Notes under the pieces: generated by a model
Databases searched by the model: none
What the model saw: the letters and a program-made list of their open reading frames with translations, nothing else
What the model was told of the DNA's origin: nothing
Program-made: the position numbers and the translations under genes
Assembly (NCBI RefSeq): GCF_023544465.1
Contig: NZ_JALPVL010000004.1
Coordinates: 1 to 64,000, forward strand
Source: Paractinoplanes maris
GTDB lineage: Bacteria; Actinomycetota; Actinomycetes; Mycobacteriales; Micromonosporaceae
DNA length: 64,000 nt
Direction of reading: 5' to 3'
Part shown: piece by piece, positions 1 through 8,025 of the stretch
Layout: the number at the start of each line of letters is the position of its first letter
Position numbering within the stretch: position 1 is the first letter of the stretch

Positions 1-368
1 GGCACCTGCGAGATCAGCACCCCGAGCGAGACCTGATCAGGACGCACCATCGGGCGATCCACCGCATCCGCTGTCATGACCGGTGATCCAAGCCATCACC
101 ACAACCGAAGTCACCACACCACGCCGACAACCGGGCTACCAGCTCAACCAAGATCAACTTAAGCTACGCGGCATTGCCCCGAGCCCGGGCTGGTGGCCTC
201 CGGTGCGCGACAGGTCGCAGCGGGCGGCTGGGCATCCCAGAGCTGCATGGGGTCCAGGGGCGAGTAGCCCCGGCCGCCGGAGGCTTTCTCCGGGTTGTAG
301 GGCAGGAGGCCCTGCCCGCCGGAGGCGGAGTACTGCTCGGCGCTTCGAGGTGCACGCGGCGCGGTCGC
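1..368. other. No gene recognised (window edge, accessory DNA)
   Basis: I see no convincing gene here. A reading frame on the minus strand around 180-360 has a Gly/Ser/Pro-rich, protein-like composition, but it lacks a start and matches no family I recognise. It may be the decayed or distal end of an element gene whose remainder is outside the window. Confidence 0.4.
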
Positions 369-920
369 TTAATCCAGATCCGCCGTTCCGGCGGGACCTG
401 GCAGAGCTTCGCCGCCATTTCCGGCTTTCCGCGCAGGGAGGTGCAGGTCGTTCTTAATTGCGTCAACCAGCTCTGCCCTGCGGGAGAAGTACTCCTGCCC
501 TACAGCCTTCTCCTGATCAGTGCCAACCTGCTCCAAACTCCACTTTCCAGCGCTCTCAAGGGCGCTCCGGGCAGCATCGAAAACTTGCGATGTTCCATAC
601 AACTGTACGATGTACGAGATTCGGTATACATCGCTAAAGGGCTCGTTCGACACCTTAGAAATCATGCCTCTGCTGCGCTGTTCGACCAGATTCCCATAAA
701 TCATCAGGGCCCCGTAAAAATCTTCGTAGACCCCTCGGCGACGTTCGAAAGTTCGGGCGGCATCGTCGCGCAACCATCGTTCGCGTTCTTGTTCTCGTCC
801 TCGCTCGAAAGACCAACGCTCCCGGGCGTTCGACTGATGTTGGGTGACGATAACGCCAGCCAGGGTACCGATCACTCCGATCGCCGCTACAGCGAGCGTG
901 ATCCAGAAAGGAGTCTGCAC
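369..920 (-). CDS. Hypothetical protein with N-terminal membrane anchor
   Basis: 183 residues. The first 7-27 residues form one hydrophobic segment rich in Ile, Val and Gly. It is followed by a strongly charged Arg/Glu stretch (about residues 30-65) likely to form a helix or coiled coil, then a mixed globular tail. The layout resembles the many small actinobacterial proteins that have one N-terminal membrane helix and a cytoplasmic helical domain and often occur in accessory regions. The compositional bias (hydrophobic block, then amphipathic charged block) is not what a shadow frame gives. Function is unknown. It stands alone, with no operon partner visible in the window. Confidence 0.75.
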   Translation of the reverse strand: MQTPFWITLAVAAIGVIGTLAGVIVTQHQSNARERWSFERGREQERERWLRDDAARTFERRRGVYEDFYGALMIYGNLVEQRSRGMISKVSNEPFSDVYRISYIVQLYGTSQVFDAARSALESAGKWSLEQVGTDQEKAVGQEYFSRRAELVDAIKNDLHLPARKAGNGGEALPGPAGTADLD

Positions 921-1741
921 CCTTCGATACTGACGGAGTTAACGTAGCTGCGATAGTCTGCCCGGCGGACAATCAGACATGGCCTCGGCTTCGCCCCGTG
1001 TGGTGGCGGCCGAGGCTTCGCCGTATTCTGCCGGACTCGCGGTAGTCACTGCCGGGCTGCGCCGGGAGCGAAGCGGCAAGGCGCGGACGGCCGGCGCAGG
1101 TGGCCTGCGCGCGGCCCGCAGGCCGCCTTGAAGATGTAGAGAAAGTTCTCACCAGCGGGCTGCCCTCCCGCAGCGAAGTACTCGCTGCTTTTGTTCATAG
1201 TTTCTGTACGTCTTCAAGGCGGCCCGAAGCGGCCGCTCACTCCGTCGCTGGGGGCAGCGCATCGCCGCAGCGGCAAGCCCAAAGCTGCGGCGGCACGCTA
1301 ATTAGGCGCTCCCCGTCGACACTCGTGGAAAACGCGGAGAGGGTTGGGCCTGCCGAAGGACTGACGAAAGTCCGGTGGGGTGGGGGTTGGCTGAGGCGGC
1401 CGACCGGCACGGCCAGGGCGACGCGGACGAGCTGCCGCTAGCAGACCGGTAGGGCGCGCGTCGCGGGGCCGTAGACGGCATGGGGCTACTGCGCCTCCGG
1501 CGGGGGGCTCTGGTTCTGGGACGGACGCGCTCAGCCCGTCACCCTCAGCCCGGGCAAAGCCGAGCACACCCCGCCGGCCCCCGCCAGCCTGGTTGCCTAG
1601 GGTCACGGTCGCAGCGACGCGACGGGGGCCGGCCGGGTCCGCCCCCGGGAAGGCGGGTCGAGGATGACGCGATGGCGCCAAGCCCCGAACGTTTCCACAG
1701 TCGACCGTCAAGGGAACCTTGACGGACCAAGTTCCCCCGAC
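921..1741. other. Gene-poor spacer with a long inverted repeat
   Basis: About 820 bases with no credible gene. The frames present are Arg/Pro-rich shadow frames. The recognisable structure is the inverted repeat at 1120-1225, embedded in further short GC-rich palindromes between 1085 and 1130. The rest (1230-1740) holds nothing I can name. Confidence 0.5.
1120..1225. repeat. Imperfect inverted repeat, about 20-bp arms
   Basis: The arm at 1120-1141 (core GGCCGCCTTGAAGATGTAGA) is matched by the reverse complement of 1203-1225 with about two differences. The 61-base centre is less GC-rich than its surroundings. It could be a structured non-coding element, a terminator-like hairpin or a miniature mobile repeat. 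The sequence alone does not decide. Confidence 0.55.
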
Positions 1742-2797
1742 TTACCTAACGAGACGCAAACGTTGCGCTTCAGGCATCGGGAATTCAGCGGGAAAGCGGT
1801 TGTTAGGGAGGCCAACTACATCGGCCAACTCGGGCACTGAGTATGTGTGCTCGTTCAAGTGAACGCGGACGAGTTCTGCAATTACTTGCGGCTCTTCCCT
1901 GTCAATCGGATTTGGCTCGACAGTCAGGTATCCGGCTTTATTCATGTAAGCATGTAAGCTGCGACACCGACTCTGTGAGATTACCCCAAGATGCTCAGCG
2001 CGTAGAATTAACGACTGCATTGGAACTCGCCAGTATGGCTTCAGGGCGGCTGCCTTCCGGACGTCGATATCCGCTAGGTCAGCCACAATCTCCGCCGCTG
2101 GCATTAAAAGTTCTTCTGCGAACTGGTCCGCCTCGGCTTCGGCGGTATCACGTGGCGGCTCACCCTCATGCATGATCATATGACCAAGCTCATGCGCAAG
2201 AACGAATCTTTGCCGCTCCGGGCTCAGCTGAGAATGGAGCACAAATAGCGGTCCGCTACCAGGGTGCCAAATACTAATGGCATTGATCCGGTGTGTTTCA
2301 AAGTCTCGGCGAGCAACCACACCGCCCGCCGATTCAATTAGGTTTACCAGGTTAGTGACAGGACCCATTGGCATACGCCAGGCTGCCCGGACTTTGCGCG
2401 CCACCTCGTAAGCGCCACCAACGTCATCGATGTCGATTCTTGGGATGGTAAGAATCGTCTCAACATCGATATCGCTTAGGAGCCTATGGATGCGCATTCG
2501 GAGCAAGTTGATGCGCGCCTGAATTTTACGGAGTGTGCGCTGAGACAGGCTCTGCTGCTTGCGGTGAAAAAAGCTGGCACTGCCGAAGCCGTAAACGTCG
2601 TCATCCCAGCACAGCAGCTGAGGGGTGACTTGGAGGGCATCGGCAACGGTCGGCAGGTCGGCAGTCGGCAAGGGGCGTAGGCCATTCTCGGCCTTGCTCA
2701 ATGTGGACTGAGCCAAACCGGTGACCTTCGAAAGTTCCTCCTGCGTCATGCCCTGTGCCTCCCGCGCCAGTACGAGCATGCGCGGGTTCTCAGTCAC
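1742..2797 (-). CDS. XRE-family regulator fused to ImmA/IrrE metallopeptidase
   Basis: 351 residues. Residues about 8-62 are a Cro/C1-type helix-turn-helix (MTQEELSKVTGLAQSTLSKAE). Residues about 140-240 are an ImmA/IrrE zinc peptidase domain with HELGH at 202-206 and a downstream acidic ligand region (AEAEADQFAEELLMP). Family knowledge: ImmA/IrrE-type peptidases cleave a repressor after damage or element-specific signals, as for ImmA/ImmR of ICEBs1, and HTH-ImmA fusions are typical of phages and integrative elements. It starts with GTG, whose first bases overlap the stop of the upstream gene, so the two are translationally coupled. The lower-GC, AT-richer codon use relative to the core genome fits horizontal acquisition. 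Confidence 0.9.
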   Translation of the reverse strand: MTENPRMLVLAREAQGMTQEELSKVTGLAQSTLSKAENGLRPLPTADLPTVADALQVTPQLLCWDDDVYGFGSASFFHRKQQSLSQRTLRKIQARINLLRMRIHRLLSDIDVETILTIPRIDIDDVGGAYEVARKVRAAWRMPMGPVTNLVNLIESAGGVVARRDFETHRINAISIWHPGSGPLFVLHSQLSPERQRFVLAHELGHMIMHEGEPPRDTAEAEADQFAEELLMPAAEIVADLADIDVRKAAALKPYWRVPMQSLILRAEHLGVISQSRCRSLHAYMNKAGYLTVEPNPIDREEPQVIAELVRVHLNEHTYSVPELADVVGLPNNRFPAEFPMPEAQRLRLVR

Positions 2798-3492
2798 TCT
2801 TCGCTTCCTCCTGCGGCTTGTTGACCATCATCGATGATCTTCTTAACACGCTTGCTGCGAACCCGCGGGGCGGGGGCTGCTTCGGTACTCACTTGTGGCA
2901 CGGCGGCGACCGGAGCAACTGTGCCGGAGATCTGGATCGGAGCCCACAGATGATCACCGAACATAGTGCAGGTCACGGCGACTTTTGCGATGTTGAGGTC
3001 AAGATCGTCCAGCAAGTAGCCGGCCACAACGTGCGTCATGGGCTGAATCGTCACCTCCGAGATCTCCAAGGTCTGATTGGAGAACGCGAGAGACTGGGCC
3101 GTGGCAACGCTGCTGGTCTTGAGCGTGTTCGACCGGAACTTCTTGAAGCGCATGGCTACCAAGTCGTGGAAACGGACGACCAGGAACCCCCGCTCCTTCC
3201 GGACCCGAACGTGAGGGTCAGGGGCGAAGCGCTTCGTGACCTCAACCACGATGAAGTCGTAGAGCGTGTTGGCCCGCGAACGAGCAGACACGTCCGCCGG
3301 AGACCCATCGAGCTTGCCAAGCCATGCCTGCCAACGCTGCATCGCAGCTCTGAAGCTGTCGTCCAACGCCGGTAGGTACGGCTTCAGCACGCCGTAGCAG
3401 TCGGTGCGATCCAAGGGCTCCGCGATCTCCATGCCAGGAAGGATGGCAGGTTGAAAAAGGTACGTCAAATATTCCGCTAGGTATTCCGGCAC
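2794..3492 (-). CDS. Hypothetical protein, partner of the XRE/ImmA regulator
   Basis: 232 residues, soluble, with no membrane segment. The C-terminal 45 residues are Pro/Ala-rich and then basic (RSKRVKKIIDD). I do not recognise a domain. The stop codon overlaps the GTG of the XRE/ImmA gene, so the pair is one operon. A toxin/antitoxin-like, substrate or accessory role for the peptidase is possible but only inferred from this pairing. The start is uncertain: the GTG given has no clear ribosome site, and an ATG 20 codons downstream (3432) is an alternative. Confidence 0.75.
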   Translation of the reverse strand: MPEYLAEYLTYLFQPAILPGMEIAEPLDRTDCYGVLKPYLPALDDSFRAAMQRWQAWLGKLDGSPADVSARSRANTLYDFIVVEVTKRFAPDPHVRVRKERGFLVVRFHDLVAMRFKKFRSNTLKTSSVATAQSLAFSNQTLEISEVTIQPMTHVVAGYLLDDLDLNIAKVAVTCTMFGDHLWAPIQISGTVAPVAAVPQVSTEAAPAPRVRSKRVKKIIDDGQQAAGGSEE

Positions 3493-3617
3493 CGTGTCGT
3501 CGCCGTGCCCGCCCCGTGCCCGATGGACGAGCCAGCAGGGTCAACATCGGTCGGCCTCAAGCGCCACGGGGAGGGGTCCGTTGAGGTCGACCTGAGTCGG
3601 AACAGCCGATCAACACA

Positions 3618-3658
3618 CTCCCAAGCTGACAGTGCGGGTTCGGTTCCCGTCACCCGCT
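3618..3658 (+). other. 3' half of a tRNA-Gly(CCC) gene, putative attachment-site scar
   Basis: The segment reads as an anticodon loop CTCCCAA (anticodon CCC at 3620-3622), the 3' anticodon stem GCTGA, a variable region, a T-arm with stem GCGGG/CCCGT around TTCGGTT, and a 3' acceptor strand CACCCGC plus discriminator. The matching 5' acceptor strand, D-arm and 5' anticodon stem are absent upstream, so this is not a functional tRNA. Elements using tyrosine recombinases leave such 3' tRNA copies as one att site. In this orientation the integrated element would lie to the left, which includes the XRE/ImmA operon. Confidence 0.7.
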
Positions 3659-3733
3659 TGGACGTTGAGGTTTGGCCAGGACATCTTTTCGGCCTGGCCA
3701 GGCGAAGCCGACGGGATGGCAAGATGCAGGGCT

Positions 3734-3928
3734 ATGACCGAACGTGAGATAGCCGAAGTTGGAACCTGCGAGACCTGCCATGATCCAGTAGATCTCACGA
3801 TCGGGTATGCCGTCGAGCACCACACTTTGCGTACCAATGACCCCGCCTGCGACGCGTGCTGGTACTGCTGGGACAAGCCTCGTTGCTACAGGTGCTTCAA
3901 CGCCGACTGCGATTGCTCCAACCACTAG
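3734..3928 (+). CDS. Small Cys-rich protein, probable zinc binder
   Basis: 64 residues from the ATG at 3734; an ATG at 3716 is an alternative. It contains CETCHD near the N-terminus and a dense C-terminal cluster (CDACWYCWDKPRCYRC, then NADCDC). There are about nine cysteines in pairs with CxxC spacing, as expected for one or two structural zinc sites. There is no signal peptide or membrane segment. Function is unknown. It begins about 75 bases after the tRNA-Gly scar, so it is the first gene outside the putative element on that side. Confidence 0.6.
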   Translation: MTEREIAEVGTCETCHDPVDLTIGYAVEHHTLRTNDPACDACWYCWDKPRCYRCFNADCDCSNH

Positions 3929-3943
3929 CGACGTGCCCGAACC

Positions 3944-4696
3944 ATGGCCGGTGGGCTGATCAACAGGGATAGAGCACGACGGTGGCCCTCATTGATAAAC
4001 GCGATTCCCAAGCTGAGGCCGTGTCCGTCTTTCGCGCCGTCCGCCGGCGGCGTAGCGCCACACGTCTACGGTGTGGACGTGGTCGACCACGGCGCTCCCG
4101 AAGAGGACACTCAGTGGCAGAGACTTGTGAGGTTCTGGCAAGCCGTCGGTGTCAACGTTGTAGCGAATCTTCTCGCGGCGGCGATCCTGTACCCGCTAGG
4201 CGCACTTTTTGGTCTGCTACCGAGGAATCGGGCGGCCATCCTGACAGCCGCTCTCCTTCTGTTACTCACCCTCATGGTGGCGTTGCATGTAGTCTCGCGG
4301 TCCCGCCGAGTGACGTATCGCCTCCGCGAACGCGCTTGGCTCGCGGCTTGGCTGATGGGCGTGGCCGGGGTCGGCGTTGGCGCTTACATATCCCCAGACC
4401 CCACTGACCGTAAGTTCTTCACGTTCGCAGCTGTTGGTCTGCTTGCCTTCTGGGTTGGCATCCTGAGGCAGTATCGGCGCGGCGTTCCGGTATACACGAT
4501 CATGTCGAAGATCCCTCGCGATCTTGCCGAGCCTACCGAAGATTGCGTTGTTAGCAACCCACCCTCACCTCGACCAGACCTACCGGTAGGTGACCGATGG
4601 CGAGCGTGGCGTGCGGCGCACGATTTGGATCGCTCAGATGACCTTCAGAGCCAGGCCGTGCGGTCGTTCGGCTTGGTCGGGCGCTGGAAGCCATAG
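3944..4696 (+). CDS. Hypothetical multi-pass membrane protein
   Basis: 250 residues if read from the ATG at 3944, but the first about 50 residues are poor coding sequence and a later start near 4071-4130 is possible. There are about four hydrophobic segments: around residues 68-90, 96-115, 132-150 and 160-175. A C-terminal soluble tail of about 65 residues is Pro/Arg/Asp-rich and presumably cytoplasmic. No family is recognised. It is co-directional with its small neighbours on both sides. Confidence 0.6.
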   Translation: MAGGLINRDRARRWPSLINAIPKLRPCPSFAPSAGGVAPHVYGVDVVDHGAPEEDTQWQRLVRFWQAVGVNVVANLLAAAILYPLGALFGLLPRNRAAILTAALLLLLTLMVALHVVSRSRRVTYRLRERAWLAAWLMGVAGVGVGAYISPDPTDRKFFTFAAVGLLAFWVGILRQYRRGVPVYTIMSKIPRDLAEPTEDCVVSNPPSPRPDLPVGDRWRAWRAAHDLDRSDDLQSQAVRSFGLVGRWKP

Positions 4697-4738
4697 ACTG
4701 CTACAAATCGCCGGAGAGATGTTGATGAGGAGCACGCC

Positions 4739-4945
4739 TTGGTCAGTAAGAGTCGTCGCGTGTCATGGACCACCATCGCTTGGTTTGTTCTCGCCTTCTT
4801 CTGCTTGTGGTTGACGATTAGTGCGGCGGTAGATCCAGATGGAGCGTGGTGGGTGCCGTTGACGTTCGGGGGCTGCACTGTTGTGGCAGCGGGTAGCGCG
4901 ACCGTATGGCTGCGGCAAGACCTCAAGAGGAACAAGGCTCCATGA
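4739..4945 (+). CDS. Small two-helix membrane protein
   Basis: 68 residues with two hydrophobic helices (about 11-31 and 38-57) separated by a short Asp/Gly/Trp loop, and a basic C-terminus (RQDLKRNKAP). The start is TTG with a GAGGAG-like ribosome site about six bases upstream. It lies 42 bases after the preceding membrane-protein gene and is probably transcribed with it. The family is unknown. Confidence 0.6.
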   Translation: MVSKSRRVSWTTIAWFVLAFFCLWLTISAAVDPDGAWWVPLTFGGCTVVAAGSATVWLRQDLKRNKAP

Positions 4946-4993
4946 CCCAAGGGTCGCTGCCGAGTGACCAAGTGGGTGAGCGTTAGGGCCGGT

Positions 4994-5073
4994 GAGTGAC
5001 TAACTAGGTGACAATCGCCAGTGATCGTGGCGGACAACCGTGGATGGTAGTGGATTGAAAGTCACAGGTCAGC
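4994..5073 (+). repeat. Direct repeat copy A (about 80 bp)
   Basis: About 80% identical to 7348-7426. Shared blocks include GTGACAATCGCCAG, GGCGGACAACC and CAGGTCAGC. A second short shared block (CTGGGGxxCAAGG) follows each copy at a similar distance (about 5110-5124 here). The copies bracket about 2.3 kb carrying three possible genes. The spacing and conservation suggest duplicated ends of integrated elements rather than coding sequence. Confidence 0.8.
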
Positions 5074-5128
5074 AAGCCGTTGACCAAGTTCATCCAAGAT
5101 TGAAAGCTGCCTGGGGTCAAGGGATCAC

Positions 5129-5875
5129 CTAAATAGGCCCCGCCTGACGGGTCTCTTCATCCTTATTGTCTTCTGATGATCGAGTTAACCTATCGAATCC
5201 CTTACCTGCCGCGTTTGACACCGTTTTGGAGTCAAGCCCGATCGCTCCTGGAATAGCGCCTACGATTGGCACAAAGCTGGCCGCTACTAGGCCCGCAGAC
5301 CATAGAATATAAACCCAAACGACGACTATTTGGCGCGCGCGTTCCCGCGATAGCCAAGGTTGACTGATTGAAAGTGATTCGGCCGCCTGATCTACGGCGT
5401 AGAGCAATTGCTCGTCACTGTCGACAAGTTGCTCGACAGACTCGATATCATGATTGGAAATCTCTTCTGAATCGACGATTTCATCGAGTCGATGTAGGCC
5501 CTGTTCAGTGGGGAGTGTATCCGTAGCGTCAGCTGACGTGTTCGCCGCTTTGCTAATCCGGCGGAAAGCCTCTACAACTTCGGGGGTAAAAGCAGAAAGA
5601 ATCTGAGCATTATATGATTGGACCTGTACGCGAAGATTCTGGGCGATATTTAGCTGGAGTTCCTGTAGTTGCGGTTGAATTGCTTTTGCAATCTGCTCCT
5701 GGATGCGGGATAGCGCGATTACGCTTGCCGTCGACTGGGCGAGCTGCTTTTGCAAGTTGGCGAACGCGGGAGCGACGCTGGCGCTGAAAGCTCGTGCCAA
5801 GGCGCGCCTCTGCTCCTCGGTCATTCGGAACTGTGGATCATTAGGATCCGGGCTTCCGACTGAAGCCTTGCCCAT
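5129..5875 (-). CDS. Hypothetical protein, helical with C-terminal membrane segment
   Basis: 248 residues. The N-terminal 120 residues are Gln/Ala/Leu-rich with heptad-like spacing (for example QKQLAQSTASVIALSRIQEQ), predicted coiled coil. There is an acidic middle (about 125-160). A hydrophobic segment at about 182-212 (Val/Ala/Gly-rich) is followed by a basic and then acidic tail. The coding sequence is clearly less GC-rich than the core genome, consistent with acquired DNA. No family is recognised. The C-terminal helix suggests a membrane-anchored rod or effector, but function is unknown. Confidence 0.75.
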   Translation of the reverse strand: MGKASVGSPDPNDPQFRMTEEQRRALARAFSASVAPAFANLQKQLAQSTASVIALSRIQEQIAKAIQPQLQELQLNIAQNLRVQVQSYNAQILSAFTPEVVEAFRRISKAANTSADATDTLPTEQGLHRLDEIVDSEEISNHDIESVEQLVDSDEQLLYAVDQAAESLSISQPWLSRERARQIVVVWVYILWSAGLVAASFVPIVGAIPGAIGLDSKTVSNAAGKGFDRLTRSSEDNKDEETRQAGPI

Positions 5876-6065
5876 GCAGGCCCTCCGTGCATCGTGGGTG
5901 TCTAAGCGGGTGACAACGGGATGCTACAACCGCGGACGACCATAGACGCCCACGGAACGTTTAACCTGCTCCCGTGTATTGCCGGCACTGGTCCAGCCAC
6001 GATGATCGTTCCTTGACACGGACGAAGTCGGCCCAACCCTCTCCGTAGGGCCGAGCCGACTTTGC

Positions 6066-6275
6066 TCAACGAAGCATGAGGCTCAGCAAAGTTGCCAGCG
6101 CGGTGAGCAGTGCAGCTACTGCCGAGATGTAGCCGATGAGGGTTGAGTGACTTCTACTCGCTGGTCTCGGCCGGCTGGACGCTCCGTCCTTCGCATCTAC
6201 CTCGTGGGCATGATCGGGAGTTACAGTCAAAGCGCACTCCTTCTTGGTGTGGACTGGACGGAGGCGAGGCGGCAC
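6066..6275 (-). CDS. Possible small C-tail-anchored membrane protein
   Basis: 69 residues at most. A basic, Ser/Pro-rich N-terminus is followed by one terminal hydrophobic helix (IGYISAVAALLTALATLLSL) ending in MLR. A GTG about 17 codons in could be the true start. Only the hydrophobic tail supports a real gene, and a chance frame cannot be excluded. Confidence 0.35.
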   Translation of the reverse strand: MPPRLRPVHTKKECALTVTPDHAHEVDAKDGASSRPRPASRSHSTLIGYISAVAALLTALATLLSLMLR

Positions 6276-6694
6276 CCGGTGGCCTCCGGGTGCCGCTCAA
6301 CATTTGCAGCGGCTACCGTCTCGCTCCACTCACGACCATGGAGTACACGGAGCTGATTGGCAAGGCTGTCAAGACATCTATCCGACATCTGACAGAAGTA
6401 TGGCACGCTGTCGATTCGAGATAGCTGCGCTGCGACCTCCCCAAGGATCATCCCGAGCGGAACCGTGATAGCAACGCTGACAGCAACCGGCCCGGATGAT
6501 CTCGGCCGCAACGGTGCAGCGATGGACGGTTGTTCGAGGTCGCGACCACGTACGGACGACGCCGGACGTGTCGCCCAAGACTTACAAGCGAGGGGTCGGG
6601 GGCCACCGTTCGTCTCCATGGCATATCGAACATCCATGGTGGTTGACACTGGCTACGGCTTCATGCGGACCCTCATTCGAGGAAGGATCCTTCT
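6276..6694. other. No gene recognised
   Basis: About 420 bases upstream of the gene at 6695. Several short overlapping frames occur on both strands but none has a protein-like composition. I see no RNA motif, repeat or terminator beyond a ribosome site (AGGAAGGA) immediately before 6695. Confidence 0.4.
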
Positions 6695-7246
6695 GTGAAT
6701 ATCTTGTCAGGCTGGCGGGAACAGTACGACCGGATGATCCGTAGCCGCGGCCACTTGGCCGAGGTGGTTACGGGCTCTGGTTCCCACGTCGTTGACTCAG
6801 ACGACGCTCGGGACATATTGGTTTACTTCTACATGAATGCATATCATCTTAAAGACTGGATCAAGAACGATCCCGCAACCAGCTCCGCGGCTGGCTCTGT
6901 CGAGGGGTTCGTCGGAGCCACGGCAGCACTGCGGCTGTGCGCTGATCTCGCCAACGGCGTCAAGCACCTCAAGTTGACGCGACAAACAAAGACCGGCGAC
7001 AGTCAGACCAGCTTCAGCAGTCAGAGCGTTGTCGTTCGTCCCGGCACAATTAGGGCCCGGGCCACGGTCAACGACGAGGGCCAAATCGCAGCTATCCGCA
7101 ATACGCCGAGTGACGAACCGAAGCCAGCCCTCCACACCTGGGAAGTCAGATCTAGTGGGCAGGCGTACGACGCGCTTGAGCTGGCCGACGAAATCGTGGA
7201 TGCGTGGAAAGCATGGCTCCAGCACCCGCAGCAACACCTCATGTAG
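6695..7246 (+). CDS. Hypothetical soluble protein
   Basis: 183 residues from a GTG start preceded by a strong AGGAAGGA ribosome site. The protein is soluble and mixed helix/strand, with a Tyr/His/Trp-bearing segment at about 46-58 (FYMNAYHLKDWIKNDP) and a second conserved-looking patch (ADLANGVKHLKL) near 90-101. This pattern of an aromatic DW.K motif followed by DLANGxKH occurs in small actinobacterial proteins of unknown function. No catalytic signature is seen. It lies between the two direct repeats. Confidence 0.75.
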   Translation: MNILSGWREQYDRMIRSRGHLAEVVTGSGSHVVDSDDARDILVYFYMNAYHLKDWIKNDPATSSAAGSVEGFVGATAALRLCADLANGVKHLKLTRQTKTGDSQTSFSSQSVVVRPGTIRARATVNDEGQIAAIRNTPSDEPKPALHTWEVRSSGQAYDALELADEIVDAWKAWLQHPQQHLM

Positions 7247-7347
7247 GGGCTACTGTCGAGCCCGCCGCGCGGTACCTTTGGCCGGCGTGTGCTGACCGGT
7301 CTTTTGCACTGGAGTTGTTGACCGGTGCAACCGCGATCAACGTGGTG

Positions 7348-7426
7348 GAGTGACTAACTGAGTGACAATCGCCAGCGACCAAGGCGGACAACCACGGACG
7401 ACCGTGGACTAGAAACCGCAGGTCAG
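7348..7426 (+). repeat. Direct repeat copy B (about 80 bp)
   Basis: Counterpart of 4994-5073, in the same orientation. It is followed by the same short secondary block (TGCCTGGGGGGCAAGG, near 7462-7477). It lies in an otherwise gene-free spacer between 7246 and 7480. Confidence 0.8.
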
Positions 7427-7479
7427 CCTTTTCCGCTGCCAGCTCACGCGTCCGTGTTGGTTGCCTGGGGGGCAAGGAG

Positions 7480-8025
7480 TCAGCGGCGGCTACATGACTC
7501 CGCTTGCGCAGCTAGGCGTTGGAACAATGCGCCGGAGCCTCGATGGTGGAGGTTTACAGTTCTGACGTGGTCGAAGCCAACGCCGGTGTAGTACCGGTGA
7601 AGCGCGTCATTCGTGCGCCAAGCGTCGAGTCGGAGCCAGCGCTTCCCGGCAGCCGGGGCTAGCTTAGAGGCATAGTCGAGCATTTGAGCTCCGATGCCTT
7701 TGCCTGCGAAATGTCGGCCTACGATCATACGGTGTGCGTATAAGGCATCGTTCGGGTTGTCGTCGTCTGTCCAGAATTCTGGATCGGCGAATTTGTCGAC
7801 CGTGATGGTGCCGACCAGGTCCTCACCGTCTAGTGCTACGTAGCAAGTGCCCTGAGCGATTGAGCGTGCGATGCCTGAGCGCACTTGATCCAATGAGAGG
7901 CGACCAGTCGTCTTCGGTTGCCACTGGTCCGTACCTTTATGAATCAGCCACTGACGCGCTTCCTCACGGAGCCCTACCAGGGCTTCGAAGTCTTTGAGTG
8001 TAGCTTTCCGGAGTATGACGGTCAT
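7480..8025 (-). CDS. GNAT-family N-acetyltransferase
   Basis: 181 residues. It shows the GNAT order: an N-terminal strand (TVILRKATLKDFEAL), a central beta strand with substrate-side Asp/Glu, the acetyl-CoA loop around HRMIVGRHFAGKGIGAQMLD (a variant of the R/QxxGxG/A motif), and the C-terminal TNDALHRYYTGVGFDHVRT strand-helix typical of the family. The substrate cannot be told from sequence. Its ATG overlaps the stop of the upstream GntR remnant, so the two formed an operon. That suggests an element-borne regulator/modifier pair. Confidence 0.88.
   Translation of the reverse strand: MTVILRKATLKDFEALVGLREEARQWLIHKGTDQWQPKTTGRLSLDQVRSGIARSIAQGTCYVALDGEDLVGTITVDKFADPEFWTDDDNPNDALYAHRMIVGRHFAGKGIGAQMLDYASKLAPAAGKRWLRLDAWRTNDALHRYYTGVGFDHVRTVNLHHRGSGALFQRLAAQAESCSRR

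Noticed and set aside
180..360. Protein-like minus-strand frame with Gly/Ser/Pro-rich translation
   Set aside because: No start codon context, no family match, and it is cut by the window edge region; noted only as possible decayed coding sequence.
1298..1722. Open frames on both strands in the spacer before the XRE/ImmA gene
   Set aside because: Arg/Pro/Gly-rich translations without ribosome sites, typical of random frames in GC-rich DNA.
3570..3660. Functional tRNA-Gly gene
   Set aside because: The 5' acceptor strand, D-arm and 5' anticodon stem are absent; only the 3' half is present.
6227..6744. Several overlapping frames in both directions
   Set aside because: None has a ribosome site or protein-like composition; only the gene from 6695 is supported.
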